64,000 nucleotides of DNA from Streptomyces goshikiensis (GCF_014650555.1 NZ_BMVE01000005.1:372001-436000), one strand, 5' to 3'. Positions 40,151 to 49,358 are shown, counted from the first letter of the stretch. Numbers and translations are program-made. Notes: generated by a model from the sequence alone, not told the origin.

Positions 40151-42835
40151 ATGTCCGACCCCGTAGGAAAGCTTCCGAGCGAGCTCGACCAGCTCCCGGA
40201 CCGCGACACGGAGGAGACCGCCGAATGGGCGGCCTCCCTCGACGCCGTCGCCAAGGCCGCCGGTACGCGCCGCGCCGAATACCTGCTCCGCCGCACGCTC
40301 CAGCACGCCGAGGCCGCCGGCCTCGCCCTGCCCAAGCTGCTGGAGACGGACTACGTCAACACCATCCCCACCTCCGCCGAGCCCGAGTTCCCGGGCGACA
40401 TGGAGATGGAAGCCAAGATCACCGCCTGGAACCGCTGGAACGCGGCCGCCATGGTGACCCGCGGCTCCAAGTACGGCGTCGGCGGCCACATCGCCACCTT
40501 CGCCTCCGCCGCCTGGCTCTACGAGACCGGCTTCCAGCACTTCTTCCGCGGGAAGGAGGCCGACGGATCGGGCGACCAGCTCTACATCCAGGGCCACGCC
40601 TCCCCCGGCATCTACGCCCGCGCCTTCCTCGACGGGCGCATCTTCGAGCAGCAGCTCGACAACTTCCGCCAGGAGTCCGGCGGCAACGGCCTGCCGTCCT
40701 ACCCGCACCCGCGGCGCCTGCCGTGGCTGTGGGAGTTCCCGACGGTGTCCATGGGCCTCGGCCCGCTGTCCGCGATCTACCAGGCGCGCTTCAACCGCTA
40801 CCTGCAGAACCGCAGCATCAAGGACACCGCGAACTCGCACGTCTGGGCCTTCCTGGGCGACGGCGAGATGGACGAGCCCGAGTCGACCGCCGCCCTGGCC
40901 CTCGCCTCCCGCGAGCAGCTCGACAACCTGACCTTCGTCATCAACTGCAACCTGCAGCGCCTCGACGGTCCGGTCCGCGCCAACTTCCGCGTGGTCCAGG
41001 AGCTGGAGGCCCAGTTCCGCGGCGCCGGCTGGAACGTCATCAAGTCGCTGTGGGGCTCCGCCTGGGACGAGCTGTTCCAGCTCGACACCACGGGCGCCCT
41101 GGTGCGCCGCCTGCGCGAGGTGCCCGACGCGCAGTTCCAGACGTACGCGACCCGCGACGCGGCCTACATCCGCCAGCACTTCTTCGGCGCCAACGCCGAG
41201 CTCGTGCGGCTGGCGGGCCTGCTGTCCGACGCGAAGATCGCCGAGTGCTTCCACAGCTCCCGCGGCGGCCACGAGCCCCGCAAGGTCTACGCCGCGTACA
41301 AGGCCGCCCTGGAGCACAAGGGCGCGCCGACGGTCATCCTCGCGCAGACCGTCAAGGGCTACACGCTGGGTTCCGGGTTCGAGTCGAAGAACGCGAACCA
41401 CCAGATGAAGAAGCTGACGATCGACGAGTTCAAGGACATGCGTGACCTCCTTGGCCTCCCGATCCCGGACAGCGCCTTCGCCGACGGCGTCGTCCCCTAC
41501 GGCCACCCGGGCGCGAACAGCCCCGAGGTCCAGTACCTGAACGAGCGCCGCGCGGCGCTCGGCGGCCCGGCCCCGGCCCGCAAGGTCAAGCACGTGGCGC
41601 TGCCGGCTCCGGCGGACCGCTCCTTCGCCCCGCTGCTCAAGGGCTCCGGCAAGCAGGAGATGGCCACCACGATGGCCTTCGTCCGGCTCGTCAAGGACCT
41701 GATGCGGGACAAGGAGACCGGCAAGCGCTGGGTGCCGATCGTCCCCGACGAGGCCCGCACCTTCGGCATGGAGTCGCTCTTCCCGTCGGCCGGCATCTAC
41801 TCGCCGCTGGGCCAGACGTACGAGCCGGTCGACCGCGACCAGCTCATGTACTACAAGGAAGCCAAGGACGGCCAGATCCTCAACGAGGGGATCACCGAGG
41901 CCGGCGCCATGGCCGACTTCATCGCCGCCTGTACGTCGTACGCGACGCACGGCGAGCCGATGATCCCGTTCTACATCTTCTACTCGATGTTCGGCTGGCA
42001 GCGCACCGCCGACCAGATGTGGCAGCTCGCCGACCAGCTCGGCAAGGGCTTCATCGTCGGCGCGACCGCCGGCCGCACCACGCTGACCGGTGAGGGCCTC
42101 CAGCACGCGGACGGCCACTCGCACCTGATCGCGTCCACGAACCCGGCGTCGCTCAACTACGACCCGGCCTTCGCGTACGAGATCGCGGTGATCGTCAAGG
42201 ACGGTCTGCGCCGGATGTACGGCGAGAAGCCCGAAGACGTCTTCTACTACATGACGGTCTACAACGAGCCGAAGGTGCAGCCCGCGATGCCCGAGGGCGT
42301 CGAGGAAGGCATCCTCAAGGGTCTGTACCGCTTCAACACGGCGGCCGACCTGGCGGAGGCGGCCCCGGCCGCCGACGCCCCGAAGATCCAGCTGATGGCC
42401 TCGGGCACCGCGATCCACTGGATCCTGGAGGCCCAGAAGCTCCTGGCCGCCGACTGGAACGTGGCCGCCGACGTCTGGTCCGCCACCTCCTGGGGCGAGC
42501 TGCGGCGCGACGCGCTGGAGTGCGACGAGGCGCTGCTGCGCGGCGAGCTGCGCACCCCGTACGTCACCCGCGCGCTGGAGGGCGTCGCCGGCCCGGTGCT
42601 CGCCGTCTCCGACTGGATGCGTCAGGTCCCGGACCAGATCAGCCAGTGGGTCGAGCAGGACTACACCTCGCTGGGCACGGACGGCTTCGGCCTGTCCGAC
42701 ACCCGCGACGGCGCCCGCCGCCACTTCGGTGTCGACGCCCAGTCGATCGTGGTGGCCGCGCTGGCGCAGCTCGCCCGCCGCGGCGAAGTACCGGCGTCCT
42801 CCGTCAAGGAGGCCCGGGAGCGCTACGGCCTGTAA
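40151..42835 (+). CDS. aceE: Pyruvate dehydrogenase E1, homodimeric type AceE
   Basis: An 894-aa thiamine-diphosphate enzyme that decarboxylates pyruvate and acetylates the E2 lipoyl group. Seen motifs: SKYGVGGHIATFASAAWLYE early in the chain, the ThDP/Mg site GDGEMDEPESTAALALA and NLQRLDGPV (about 235-275), MYYKEAKDGQILNEGITEAGAMADF and the C-terminal transketolase-like domain. Length is that of the single-chain E1 of actinobacteria and gamma-proteobacteria (about 890-920). ATG follows the double-palindrome leader. It should work with the E2 at 30192 and lpdA at 28749, from which it is separated by the accessory block and the GntR gene. Confidence 0.96.
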   Translation: MSDPVGKLPSELDQLPDRDTEETAEWAASLDAVAKAAGTRRAEYLLRRTLQHAEAAGLALPKLLETDYVNTIPTSAEPEFPGDMEMEAKITAWNRWNAAAMVTRGSKYGVGGHIATFASAAWLYETGFQHFFRGKEADGSGDQLYIQGHASPGIYARAFLDGRIFEQQLDNFRQESGGNGLPSYPHPRRLPWLWEFPTVSMGLGPLSAIYQARFNRYLQNRSIKDTANSHVWAFLGDGEMDEPESTAALALASREQLDNLTFVINCNLQRLDGPVRANFRVVQELEAQFRGAGWNVIKSLWGSAWDELFQLDTTGALVRRLREVPDAQFQTYATRDAAYIRQHFFGANAELVRLAGLLSDAKIAECFHSSRGGHEPRKVYAAYKAALEHKGAPTVILAQTVKGYTLGSGFESKNANHQMKKLTIDEFKDMRDLLGLPIPDSAFADGVVPYGHPGANSPEVQYLNERRAALGGPAPARKVKHVALPAPADRSFAPLLKGSGKQEMATTMAFVRLVKDLMRDKETGKRWVPIVPDEARTFGMESLFPSAGIYSPLGQTYEPVDRDQLMYYKEAKDGQILNEGITEAGAMADFIAACTSYATHGEPMIPFYIFYSMFGWQRTADQMWQLADQLGKGFIVGATAGRTTLTGEGLQHADGHSHLIASTNPASLNYDPAFAYEIAVIVKDGLRRMYGEKPEDVFYYMTVYNEPKVQPAMPEGVEEGILKGLYRFNTAADLAEAAPAADAPKIQLMASGTAIHWILEAQKLLAADWNVAADVWSATSWGELRRDALECDEALLRGELRTPYVTRALEGVAGPVLAVSDWMRQVPDQISQWVEQDYTSLGTDGFGLSDTRDGARRHFGVDAQSIVVAALAQLARRGEVPASSVKEARERYGL

Positions 42836-42857
42836 GGCCCCGCGCCCGCGCGCAGCA

Positions 42858-42911
42858 CGGCGAAGGCCGGTGTCCACCCCGCCAAGGGGGTCGGACACCG
42901 GCCTTTCGCCG
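42858..42911. terminator. Terminator of aceE
   Basis: An 18-bp stem with one bulged A (42858-42875 with 42893-42911) and a GC-rich 17-base loop, 22 bases after the aceE stop. Confidence 0.8.
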
Positions 42912-42958
42912 TATGCGCGGTGGCGGCGCGGGGGTGGAGCCGTGATGCTGGAGCGGTG

Positions 42959-43477
42959 ATGGACGAGACGGAGTTCTGGGAGATCGTCGACCGTACCCGC
43001 GAGGCCGCCGAGGGCGACCCCGAGGAGCACGCCGAGCTGCTCGTGGAGCGGCTGGCGCAGCTCGACCCGGACTCCGTACTGGACTTCGCCCGGCACTTCG
43101 AGTCCCGGTACAACCGGGCGTACAGCTGGGACCTGTGGGGTGCGGCGTGGGTGCTGCTCGACGGGGCGAGCGACGACGCGTTCGACTACTTCCGGTGCTG
43201 GCTGATCGGCCAGGGGCGGGAGGTCTTCGAGGGCGGGGTGCACGACCCGGACCAGCTGGCCGAGCTGCTGGGCGAGTTCGACGAGGAGATCGACGGGGAC
43301 GGCGAGGAGCTGGGGTACGCGGCGGACGAGGCGTACGAGCAGCTGACGGGCGCCGTGGCACCGGATCTGGGGATTCCGATGGCGCCGGCGGAGCCGGAGG
43401 GCGCCCCGCTGGACTTCGAGAACGAAGCCGTGCTCGCGGAGCGCTTCCCCCGGCTGTGGGACCGCTTCAGGGGCTGA
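42959..43477 (+). CDS. DUF4240 protein
   Basis: A 172-aa very acidic cytosolic protein. The N-terminal 130 residues have MDETEFWEIVDRTREAA, FARHFESRYNRAYSWDLWGAAWVL and DAFDYFRCWLIGQGREVFE, the pattern of the DUF4240 family, which is widespread in actinobacteria and has no known function. The start is either GTG 42956 or ATG 42959, with GGAG four to seven bases upstream. It stands alone between aceE and a convergent dehydrogenase gene. Confidence 0.85.
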   Translation: MDETEFWEIVDRTREAAEGDPEEHAELLVERLAQLDPDSVLDFARHFESRYNRAYSWDLWGAAWVLLDGASDDAFDYFRCWLIGQGREVFEGGVHDPDQLAELLGEFDEEIDGDGEELGYAADEAYEQLTGAVAPDLGIPMAPAEPEGAPLDFENEAVLAERFPRLWDRFRG

Positions 43478-43489
43478 GCGCGACGCCGC

Positions 43490-44260
43490 CTAGCAGTGCG
43501 TGCCGCCGTCGATGCGGATCTCCGTACCGGTGATGAAGGCGCCGTCCTCGGAGCCCAGCATCGCGACGACGCCGGCGACGGTCTGCGGGCCGGCGAAGCC
43601 CTGGCCGAGGGCGGGGGCGAGCTTGGTGAACAGGCTCCAGTCGGTGTCCTCGGGCAGGCCGGGGCCGTTGCCGGTGGTCATCCCGGACTCGATGGAGCCG
43701 GGGGCGACGGCGACGAAGCGCAGACCCTGCTTGCTGTACTCGGCGGCCAGGGCGTGGGTCATGGACTGGATGCCGCCCTTGCTGGCCGCGTAGGCGGACA
43801 TGTAGGGGTGGGCGAACGAGGCCGAGGTGGAGCTGAAGTTCACGACGACCGGCTGGTCGCCCTCCAGCAGCGCCGGGAGCGCCTCGCGGATGACCAGGAA
43901 GGTGCCGGTCAGGTTGACCGAGATGACCTGGTTCCACAGGTCGAGGGTGGTCTGGTGGGTGTGCGCGGAGCGCAGGATGCCGGCCGCGTTGACCAGTACG
44001 TCGATCCCGCCGAGGGCCTCGACGGCGGCGGCGACGCCGGTCCGTACGGCGGCCTCGTCGGATATGTCGAGCACGGCGGTGGTCAGCCGCTCGCCGTGCC
44101 CGTCGGCGAGCGCGCGGTCCGCGGTGGCCTTCAGGCCCGCTTCGCTGACGTCCACGGTGTGGACGCGGCCGCCCTCGGAGAGGATGCGGTGGACGGTGGC
44201 CCGGCCGATGCCGGAGCCACCGCCGGTGATGAGGACGCGTCGTCCTTCGTAACGGTTCAT
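43490..44260 (-). CDS. Short-chain dehydrogenase/reductase (SDR)
   Basis: A 256-aa classical SDR. The cofactor motif VLITGGGSGIGRATV (about 9-23), LVNAAGIL (NNAG equivalent, about 86-93), catalytic Ser in VNFSSTSASF, and YAASKGG for Tyr/Lys are all present. Asp after the second strand (HTVDVSE) favours NAD over NADP. The substrate is unknown. It is divergent from a TetR gene across 86 bp, a usual repressor-target arrangement, and a TetR-type palindrome lies between them. Confidence 0.9.
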   Translation of the reverse strand: MNRYEGRRVLITGGGSGIGRATVHRILSEGGRVHTVDVSEAGLKATADRALADGHGERLTTAVLDISDEAAVRTGVAAAVEALGGIDVLVNAAGILRSAHTHQTTLDLWNQVISVNLTGTFLVIREALPALLEGDQPVVVNFSSTSASFAHPYMSAYAASKGGIQSMTHALAAEYSKQGLRFVAVAPGSIESGMTTGNGPGLPEDTDWSLFTKLAPALGQGFAGPQTVAGVVAMLGSEDGAFITGTEIRIDGGTHC

Positions 44261-44281
44261 GGGGCGAGCGTACCGAGCGAG

Positions 44282-44304
44282 TGACACGTTTTGCCAGAGT
44301 GTCA
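44282..44304. promoter_or_regulatory. TetR-type operator between the SDR and tetR genes
   Basis: TGACAC (44282-44287) and GTGTCA (44299-44304) form a perfect inverted repeat around an 11-base centre containing TTTTGCCAGA. Size and position fit the operator of the divergent TetR regulator. Confidence 0.6.
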
Positions 44305-44346
44305 AAGCGTGCAATCCCGCATGCTCACGAGCGGTACCCTTCACTG

Positions 44347-45009
44347 GTGAGATCCCCTCGTCCGTACTCTCCCCAGCCCGGCCCCGGAGCCCCCTCCCTG
44401 ACCGAGCGCCGCAAGGCCGCCACCCAGCTCGACATCGCCCGCGCGGCCTGCGAACTCTTCGCCGAACACGGTCCCGACGGCACCACCGCCGAGGACATCG
44501 CCCACCGCGCCGGCGTGGCACTGCGCACCTTCTACCGCTACTTCCGCAACAAGCAGGAGGCCGTGGCCCCGCTGCTGGCGGGCGGCGGCGACGCCTGGCG
44601 CGCACTGCTCGCGGAGGAAGACCCCGGCACCCCGCTCGCCGAGGCACTGGAACGCGCCGTCACCCGCTCGCTCAGCGACCTCCAGGCGATCGAAGAGGGC
44701 CTGGAGGTCACCCGCGGCCTGCTCCGCGCGGCCGCCTCGGACGAGGCGCTGCGCGGGGTCTGGTACCGGGTGAACCAGGACTCCGAGGAGCGCCTGGTCC
44801 CGGTCATCGCCCGGCTGGCGGGCGAGGACGCCGAACCGATGGCGATCCGCCTCCTCGCGGCGGCGGCGACGGACGCGATCCGCATCGCCCTGGAACTCTG
44901 GTCCACCACCGAAGCCCCGGTCTCGGGCCCGGGCTCCCCGCCCGAACTGGCGGTCCACTGCCTGCGCGAACTCACCCGCGGCATGACGCTCCTGCACCCC
45001 TCCGCCTGA
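44347..45009 (+). CDS. TetR-family transcriptional regulator
   Basis: A 220-aa regulator. The N-terminal helix-turn-helix (about 20-65) shows QLDIARAACELFAEHGPDGTTAEDIAHRAGVALRTFYRYF in pieces typical of TetR, followed by a helical ligand-binding domain to the C-terminus. The GTG at 44347 gives a short Pro-rich leader VRSPRPYSPQPGPG; an upstream ATG at 44281 would run through the operator, so it is rejected. It probably represses the divergent SDR gene in response to an unknown small molecule. Confidence 0.85.
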   Translation: MRSPRPYSPQPGPGAPSLTERRKAATQLDIARAACELFAEHGPDGTTAEDIAHRAGVALRTFYRYFRNKQEAVAPLLAGGGDAWRALLAEEDPGTPLAEALERAVTRSLSDLQAIEEGLEVTRGLLRAAASDEALRGVWYRVNQDSEERLVPVIARLAGEDAEPMAIRLLAAAATDAIRIALELWSTTEAPVSGPGSPPELAVHCLRELTRGMTLLHPSA

Positions 45010-45024
45010 GGCGGACCGCAACGA

Positions 45025-45064
45025 CGAAGCCCCGCCCCTCTCCAGTGAGAGGGGCGGGGCTTCG
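45025..45064. terminator. Bidirectional terminator between tetR and glnA
   Basis: A perfect 17-bp stem (45025-45041 with 45048-45064) with loop CCAGTG lies between two convergent genes. Confidence 0.88.
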
Positions 45065-45087
45065 GCAGACCAGCGGGCCGCTACGGC

Positions 45088-46497
45088 TTAGATGTCGAAG
45101 TACATCTCGAACTCGTGCGGGTGCGGGCGCAGGGCGATCGGGGCGATCTCGTGCGTGCGCTTGTAGTCGATCCAGGTCTCGATCAGGTCCGGGGTGAAGA
45201 CACCGCCGGCGAGGAGGTACTCGTGGTCGGCCTCCAGCGCCTTGAGGACGTCCTCCAGGCTGGTCGGGACCTGCGGGACGCTCGCGTGCTCGTCGGGGGA
45301 GAGCTCGTAGAGGTCCTTGTCGATCGGCTCCATCGGCTCGATCTTGTTCTTGACGCCGTCGAGGCCGGCCAGCAGGAGGGCCGCGAACGCCAGGTACGGG
45401 TTCGAGGACGGGTCCGGGGCGCGGAACTCGACGCGCTTGGCCTTCGGGTTCGAGCCCGTGATCGGGATGCGCATGGCGGCGGAGCGGTTGCGCTGCGAGT
45501 ACACCATGTTGACCGGCGCCTCGAAGCCCGGCACCAGGCGGTGGTACGAGTTCACCGTCGGGTTGGTGAAGGCCAGCAGCGACGGGGCGTGCTTGAGGAT
45601 GCCGCCGATGTAGTAGCGGGCGGTGTCCGACAGGCCCGCGTAGCCGGCCTCGTCGTAGAACAGCGGGTCGCCGTTCGCCCACAGCGACTGGTGCACGTGC
45701 ATGCCCGAGCCGTTGTCGCCGAAGATCGGCTTCGGCATGAAGGTCGCGGTCTTGCCGTTGCGCCAGGCGACGTTCTTCACGATGTACTTGAAGAGCATCA
45801 GGTCGTCGGCCGCGGCCAGCAGCGTGTTGAACTTGTAGTTGATCTCGGCCTGGCCACCGGTGCCGACCTCGTGGTGCTGGCGCTCGACCTGGAGGCCCTG
45901 GGCGTCCAGTTCGAGGGAGATCTCGGCGCGCAGGTCGGCGAAGTGGTCGACCGGGGCTACGGGGAAGTAACCACCCTTGTAGCGGACCTTGTAACCACGG
46001 TTGTTCTCCTCGGAACCGGTGTTCCAGGCGCCGGCCTCGGAGTCGATGTGGTAGAAGCCCTCGTTCGCGGAGGTCGCGAAGCGCACGCTGTCGAAGACGT
46101 AGAACTCGGCCTCGGGGCCGAAGTACGCGGTGTCGGCGATGCCGGTGGAGGCCAGGTACGCCTCGGCCTTCTTCGCGATGTTGCGCGGGTCGCGGCTGTA
46201 GGCCTCGCCCGTGATCGGGTCGTGGATGAAGAAGTTGACGTTGAGCGTCTTGTCCTTGCGGAACGGGTCCAGGCGCGCGGTGGTGATGTCGGCGCGCAGC
46301 GCCATGTCGGACTCGTGGATCGCCTGGAAGCCGCGGATCGAGGAGCCGTCGAAGGCGAGCTCCTCCGCCGGGTCGAACGCCCGCGCCGGGATGGTGAAGT
46401 GCTGCATCACACCAGGCAGGTCGCAGAAACGGACGTCAACGAACTTGACGTCGTTCTCCTCGATGTACTGCTTCACTTCGTCGGCGTTCTGGAACAT
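45088..46497 (-). CDS. glnA: Glutamine synthetase type I GlnA
   Basis: A 469-aa dodecameric enzyme that makes glutamine from glutamate, ammonia and ATP, the main nitrogen entry point. GSI motifs are all visible: DGSSIRGF, GPEAEFYVFD, GTGGQAEINYKF, GSGMHVHQSLW, RNRSAAMRIP and, near the C-terminus, DPSSNPYLAFAALLLAG, where the Tyr is the adenylylation site of the regulated class. The start MFQNADEVKQYI (46497) follows a GGAGGA sequence. A four-box GlnR site lies about 100-135 bases upstream. Confidence 0.97.
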   Translation of the reverse strand: MFQNADEVKQYIEENDVKFVDVRFCDLPGVMQHFTIPARAFDPAEELAFDGSSIRGFQAIHESDMALRADITTARLDPFRKDKTLNVNFFIHDPITGEAYSRDPRNIAKKAEAYLASTGIADTAYFGPEAEFYVFDSVRFATSANEGFYHIDSEAGAWNTGSEENNRGYKVRYKGGYFPVAPVDHFADLRAEISLELDAQGLQVERQHHEVGTGGQAEINYKFNTLLAAADDLMLFKYIVKNVAWRNGKTATFMPKPIFGDNGSGMHVHQSLWANGDPLFYDEAGYAGLSDTARYYIGGILKHAPSLLAFTNPTVNSYHRLVPGFEAPVNMVYSQRNRSAAMRIPITGSNPKAKRVEFRAPDPSSNPYLAFAALLLAGLDGVKNKIEPMEPIDKDLYELSPDEHASVPQVPTSLEDVLKALEADHEYLLAGGVFTPDLIETWIDYKRTHEIAPIALRPHPHEFEMYFDI

Positions 46498-46594
46498 CCA
46501 ACTCCTCCTACTCCCGGCCCGGGGCAGGGCGGGCTTTATAGCTCGTGGTGCGTCAGTGCGGTGCCGCACGCTGACCCGACCATAAGCAAGCGGG

Positions 46595-46632
46595 ATTTCT
46601 CAAGCATGACCCATTTGTTTCGCCCAAGTTAA
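46595..46632 (-). promoter_or_regulatory. GlnR binding site of glnA
   Basis: On the minus strand the four 5-mers TTAAC, GAAAC, GTCAT and GAAAT are each separated by exactly six bases, matching the gTnAC-n6-GaAAC double box of Streptomyces GlnR. TATGGT (46584-46579) follows as a -10 candidate. GlnR activates glnA under nitrogen limitation. Confidence 0.8.
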
Positions 46633-46680
46633 CCAGGGTCCCGCCGAAGCCGCCGGAGGCAGCACCGGTACCGTGTTCGG

Positions 46681-47148
46681 GTGGACAACAGGCAAGCAAT
46701 CGGATCCTGGCTCTCCGGCCCTCGTGCGACCGCCGAGGAGATGGGCGCGGACTTCGGATACCCGGGCCAGCGGCTGGGTCTGCCCCAGCAGGGCCCCGGC
46801 TCCGCGGCCCGCTTCGGGCGCCGCCTCGGCGGCGTGGCCCTCGACTGGATCGGCTGCCAGCTGATCGCATACGGGCTGATCACGGGCGGGGACCTGAAGG
46901 CGGCCGCCAACTGGACCCTGCTGCTCTTCGTGGCCCTGAGCATCCTGACGGTGGGCACCGTGGGCTCCACGCCCGGCAAGCGCATCGTGGGCCTGCGGGT
47001 GGTCGCGGAGGACGGCGGCCGGCTCGGTTTCTTCCGCGTGGTGGTCCGCACCCTGCTGCTGGCGCTGGTCGTGCCGGCGCTGATCTGGGACCGCGACGGC
47101 CGCGGCCTGCACGACCGGCTGGCCCGCGCCGTGCAGGTGCGGATCTGA
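46681..47148 (+). CDS. RDD-family membrane protein
   Basis: A 155-aa protein with an N-terminal cytosolic part (1-45, WLSGPRATAEEMGADFGYPG) and an RDD domain with R-LGG-ALDWIG in the first TM, a second TM at about 80-97, and GSTPGKRIVGLRVV before the third. The tail WDRDGRGLHDRLARAVQV is the usual RDD ending. RDD proteins have been linked to small-solute or ion transport but mostly remain undefined. GTG start; divergent from glnA. Confidence 0.85.
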   Translation: MDNRQAIGSWLSGPRATAEEMGADFGYPGQRLGLPQQGPGSAARFGRRLGGVALDWIGCQLIAYGLITGGDLKAAANWTLLLFVALSILTVGTVGSTPGKRIVGLRVVAEDGGRLGFFRVVVRTLLLALVVPALIWDRDGRGLHDRLARAVQVRI

Positions 47149-47166
47149 GGTCTGGCGGACGACGAA

Positions 47167-47206
47167 CAGGGGCGCCCCCGAAGCGAAGGCTTCGGGGGCG
47201 CCCCTG
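47167..47206. terminator. Bidirectional terminator
   Basis: A perfect 18-bp stem (47167-47184 with 47189-47206) with the tetraloop GAAG lies between the RDD and DUF4191 genes. Confidence 0.88.
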
Positions 47207-47264
47207 TGCGTACGGTCAGGCTTCGTATACGAAAAACGGAAAGTGGATTAAGCCGTTCGGCTGA

Positions 47265-47963
47265 TCAGCGCATCTTCCCGCCGCGCGGCATCCGCATGCC
47301 CTTGGGCATGGGGCCCTTCGGCAGCGGCATGTTGCTCATGAGGTCACCCATGGCGCGCAGCTTGTCGTTGACCTGCGTGATCTGCGGGCCGGACAGTACG
47401 CGCGGCAGCTTCAGCAGCGTCGTACGGACCTTCTTGAGCGGAACCTCGCCCTCGCCCGTACCCACGATGAAGTCGTGGACGGGAACGTCGGGCATGATCC
47501 GGGCCAGCTTCTTCTTCTCGGCCGCGAGCAGGGTCTTGACCCGGTTCGGGTTGCCCTCCGCGATCAGCACCACGCCCGCCTTGCCGACGGCGCGGTGGAC
47601 GATGTCCTGGTTCCGGTTCATCGCGACGGCGGGGGTGGTCGTCCAGCCCCGGCCCACGTTGTCCAGTACCGCCGCGGCAGCGCCCGGCTGCCCCTCCATC
47701 TGCCCGTAGGCAGCCCGCTCGGCCCGTCGCCCGAAGACGATCGCCATCGCGAGGAAAGCCACCAGGAAGCCCAGGATGCCCAGGTAGACCGGGTGGCCGA
47801 TCAGGAAGCCGATCGCAAGAAAGACACCGAAGGTGACGATTCCCACGCCCGCGACGATCAGACCGACCTTCGGGTCGGCCTTGCGCGTCATCTTGTACGT
47901 GAGGGCGATCTGCTTCAGTCGCCCTGTGTTCGCAGCAGTCTCTGCGTTTGACTTCCTCGCCAT
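47265..47963 (-). CDS. DUF4191 membrane protein
   Basis: A 232-aa actinobacterial protein beginning MARKSNAETAANTGRLKQIALTYKMTRKADPK, the typical DUF4191 opening. Two membrane segments lie at about 37-58 and 62-82, then a cytosolic domain with GWTTTPAVAMNRNQDIVHRAVG and VVLIAEGN. The Met/Pro/Lys-rich tail (about 215-232) is unusual. Function is unknown. It sits next to lipA in many actinobacteria, which hints at a link to lipoate metabolism, but that is guilt by association only. Confidence 0.85.
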   Translation of the reverse strand: MARKSNAETAANTGRLKQIALTYKMTRKADPKVGLIVAGVGIVTFGVFLAIGFLIGHPVYLGILGFLVAFLAMAIVFGRRAERAAYGQMEGQPGAAAAVLDNVGRGWTTTPAVAMNRNQDIVHRAVGKAGVVLIAEGNPNRVKTLLAAEKKKLARIMPDVPVHDFIVGTGEGEVPLKKVRTTLLKLPRVLSGPQITQVNDKLRAMGDLMSNMPLPKGPMPKGMRMPRGGKMR

Positions 47964-47973
47964 AAGGCGAAGT

Positions 47974-48171
47974 TTACGTGGCCTGCGGGGTACGGGTGGC
48001 CGCGGCCTCCAGTACGTGTTCGGTTTCGACCCGGTCCTGGGCCCTGCGGCGGTCTTCGAGCACCGCGGTCCAGGCGTTGCGCCGGGCACCGCTCATGAGC
48101 AGGGACTCGATACCGCGGAAGGCGTCGGTGAAGGACGGGATGGCGATGGCGCGAACGGGCGCGGCCTGCAT
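47974..48171 (-). CDS. Small conserved Streptomyces protein next to lipA
   Basis: A 65-aa basic protein, MQAAPVRAIAIPSFTDAF..., with a helical middle (GIESLLMSGARRNAWTAVLE) and a charged tail. ATG follows GAGAGAGGGA about eight bases upstream. I recall a very similar short protein between lipA and the DUF4191 gene in other Streptomyces, with no known role. It is 10 bp upstream of the DUF4191 gene and likely co-transcribed with it. Confidence 0.75.
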   Translation of the reverse strand: MQAAPVRAIAIPSFTDAFRGIESLLMSGARRNAWTAVLEDRRRAQDRVETEHVLEAAATRTPQAT

Positions 48172-48285
48172 AAGTCGATCCCTCTCTCGGTATTCGCATC
48201 GGCCGGGTGTGTGCGGTGCGTGGACCCAGCGTCACTGACTGGTGTTACCAGGGCATGACCAGCCGGTCAAACGTGATGAAATATT

Positions 48286-48334
48286 GACGCGGCCCGCCGG
48301 GCTCTCTTCACTGAAAGAGCCTAGGGGCCGCGTC
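48286..48334 (-). terminator. Terminator of lipA
   Basis: GACGCGGCCC (48286-48295) pairs with GGGCCGCGTC (48325-48334), with GGCTCT/AGAGCC nested inside. On the minus strand it is followed by the AT-rich AATATTTCATC. Confidence 0.75.
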
Positions 48335-48410
48335 GATACGGTGTTACTCGTTAGTAAGACTTTGTGCGTGACTTCACAGAGTTCACCGCGTAGTGCGCGT
48401 CACACACCCG

Positions 48411-49358
48411 TCAGACGGTCGCGCGCTTCTCCATCGCCTGGGTGTAGAGGCGGCCGGCACGGTACGAGGAGCGGACCAGCGGGCCCGACATCACACCGGA
48501 GTAGCCGATCTCCTCGGCCTCCTTCGCCAGCTCGACGAACTCGGCCGGCTTGACCCAGCGCTCCACGGGGTGGTGCCGCGGCGAGGGCCGCAGGTACTGG
48601 GTGATGGTGATCAGCTCGCAGCCGGCCTCGTGCAGGTCGCGCAGCGCCTCGCTGACCTCTTCCCGCTCCTCGCCCATGCCGAGGATCAGGTTCGACTTGG
48701 TGATCAGGCCGTACTCGCGCGCCTTGGTGATCACGTCGAGCGAGCGCTCGTAGCGGAAGCCCGGGCGGATCCGCTTGAAGATCCGCGGCACCGTCTCGAC
48801 GTTGTGCGCGAAGACCTCGGGGCGGGAGGCGAAGACCTCCTCCAGCAGCTCCGGGACCGCGTTGAAGTCGGGCGCCAGCAGCTCGACCTTGGTGTGGCCG
48901 GCCTCGCGGCCCGCCGTCTGCTCGTGGATCTGGCGCACGGTCTCCGCGTACAGCCAGGCGCCGCCGTCGGCCAGGTCGTCGCGCGCGACGCCCGTGATGG
49001 TGGCGTAGTTCAGGTCCATGGTGACCACGGACTCACCGACACGGCGCGGCTCGTCCCGGTCCAGCGCCTCGGGCTTGCCGGTGTCGATCTGGCAGAAGTC
49101 ACAGCGCCGGGTGCACTGGTCGCCACCGATGAGGAAGGTGGCCTCGCGGTCCTCCCAGCATTCGTAGATGTTGGGGCAGCCGGCTTCCTGGCACACCGTG
49201 TGCAGTCCTTCGCCCTTCACCAGGGCCTGCATCTTCGTGTACTCGGGACCCATCTTCGCCCGGGTCTTGATCCACTCGGGCTTGCGCTCGATGGGGGTCT
49301 GGCTGTTACGGACCTCCAGGCGCAGCATCTTGCGTCCGTCGGGTGCGACTGCGGACAC
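48411..49358 (-). CDS. lipA: Lipoyl synthase LipA
   Basis: A 315-aa radical SAM enzyme that inserts two sulfurs into protein-bound octanoyl groups. The SAM cluster motif CTRRCDFCQ (CxxxCxxC) and the auxiliary cluster motif CQEAGCPNIYEC are both present, as is the C-terminal RSSYRAG. The GTG start at 49358 (VSAVAPDGRK) is six bases after GGGAG; upstream in-frame codons look non-coding. With lipB just upstream it completes lipoylation of the two-lipoyl E2 at 30192. Confidence 0.96.
   Translation of the reverse strand: MSAVAPDGRKMLRLEVRNSQTPIERKPEWIKTRAKMGPEYTKMQALVKGEGLHTVCQEAGCPNIYECWEDREATFLIGGDQCTRRCDFCQIDTGKPEALDRDEPRRVGESVVTMDLNYATITGVARDDLADGGAWLYAETVRQIHEQTAGREAGHTKVELLAPDFNAVPELLEEVFASRPEVFAHNVETVPRIFKRIRPGFRYERSLDVITKAREYGLITKSNLILGMGEEREEVSEALRDLHEAGCELITITQYLRPSPRHHPVERWVKPAEFVELAKEAEEIGYSGVMSGPLVRSSYRAGRLYTQAMEKRATV

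Noticed and set aside
44281..44346. Upstream ATG start for the TetR gene
   Set aside because: It would place coding sequence across the divergent promoter and operator, and the extra 22 residues do not look like the family.
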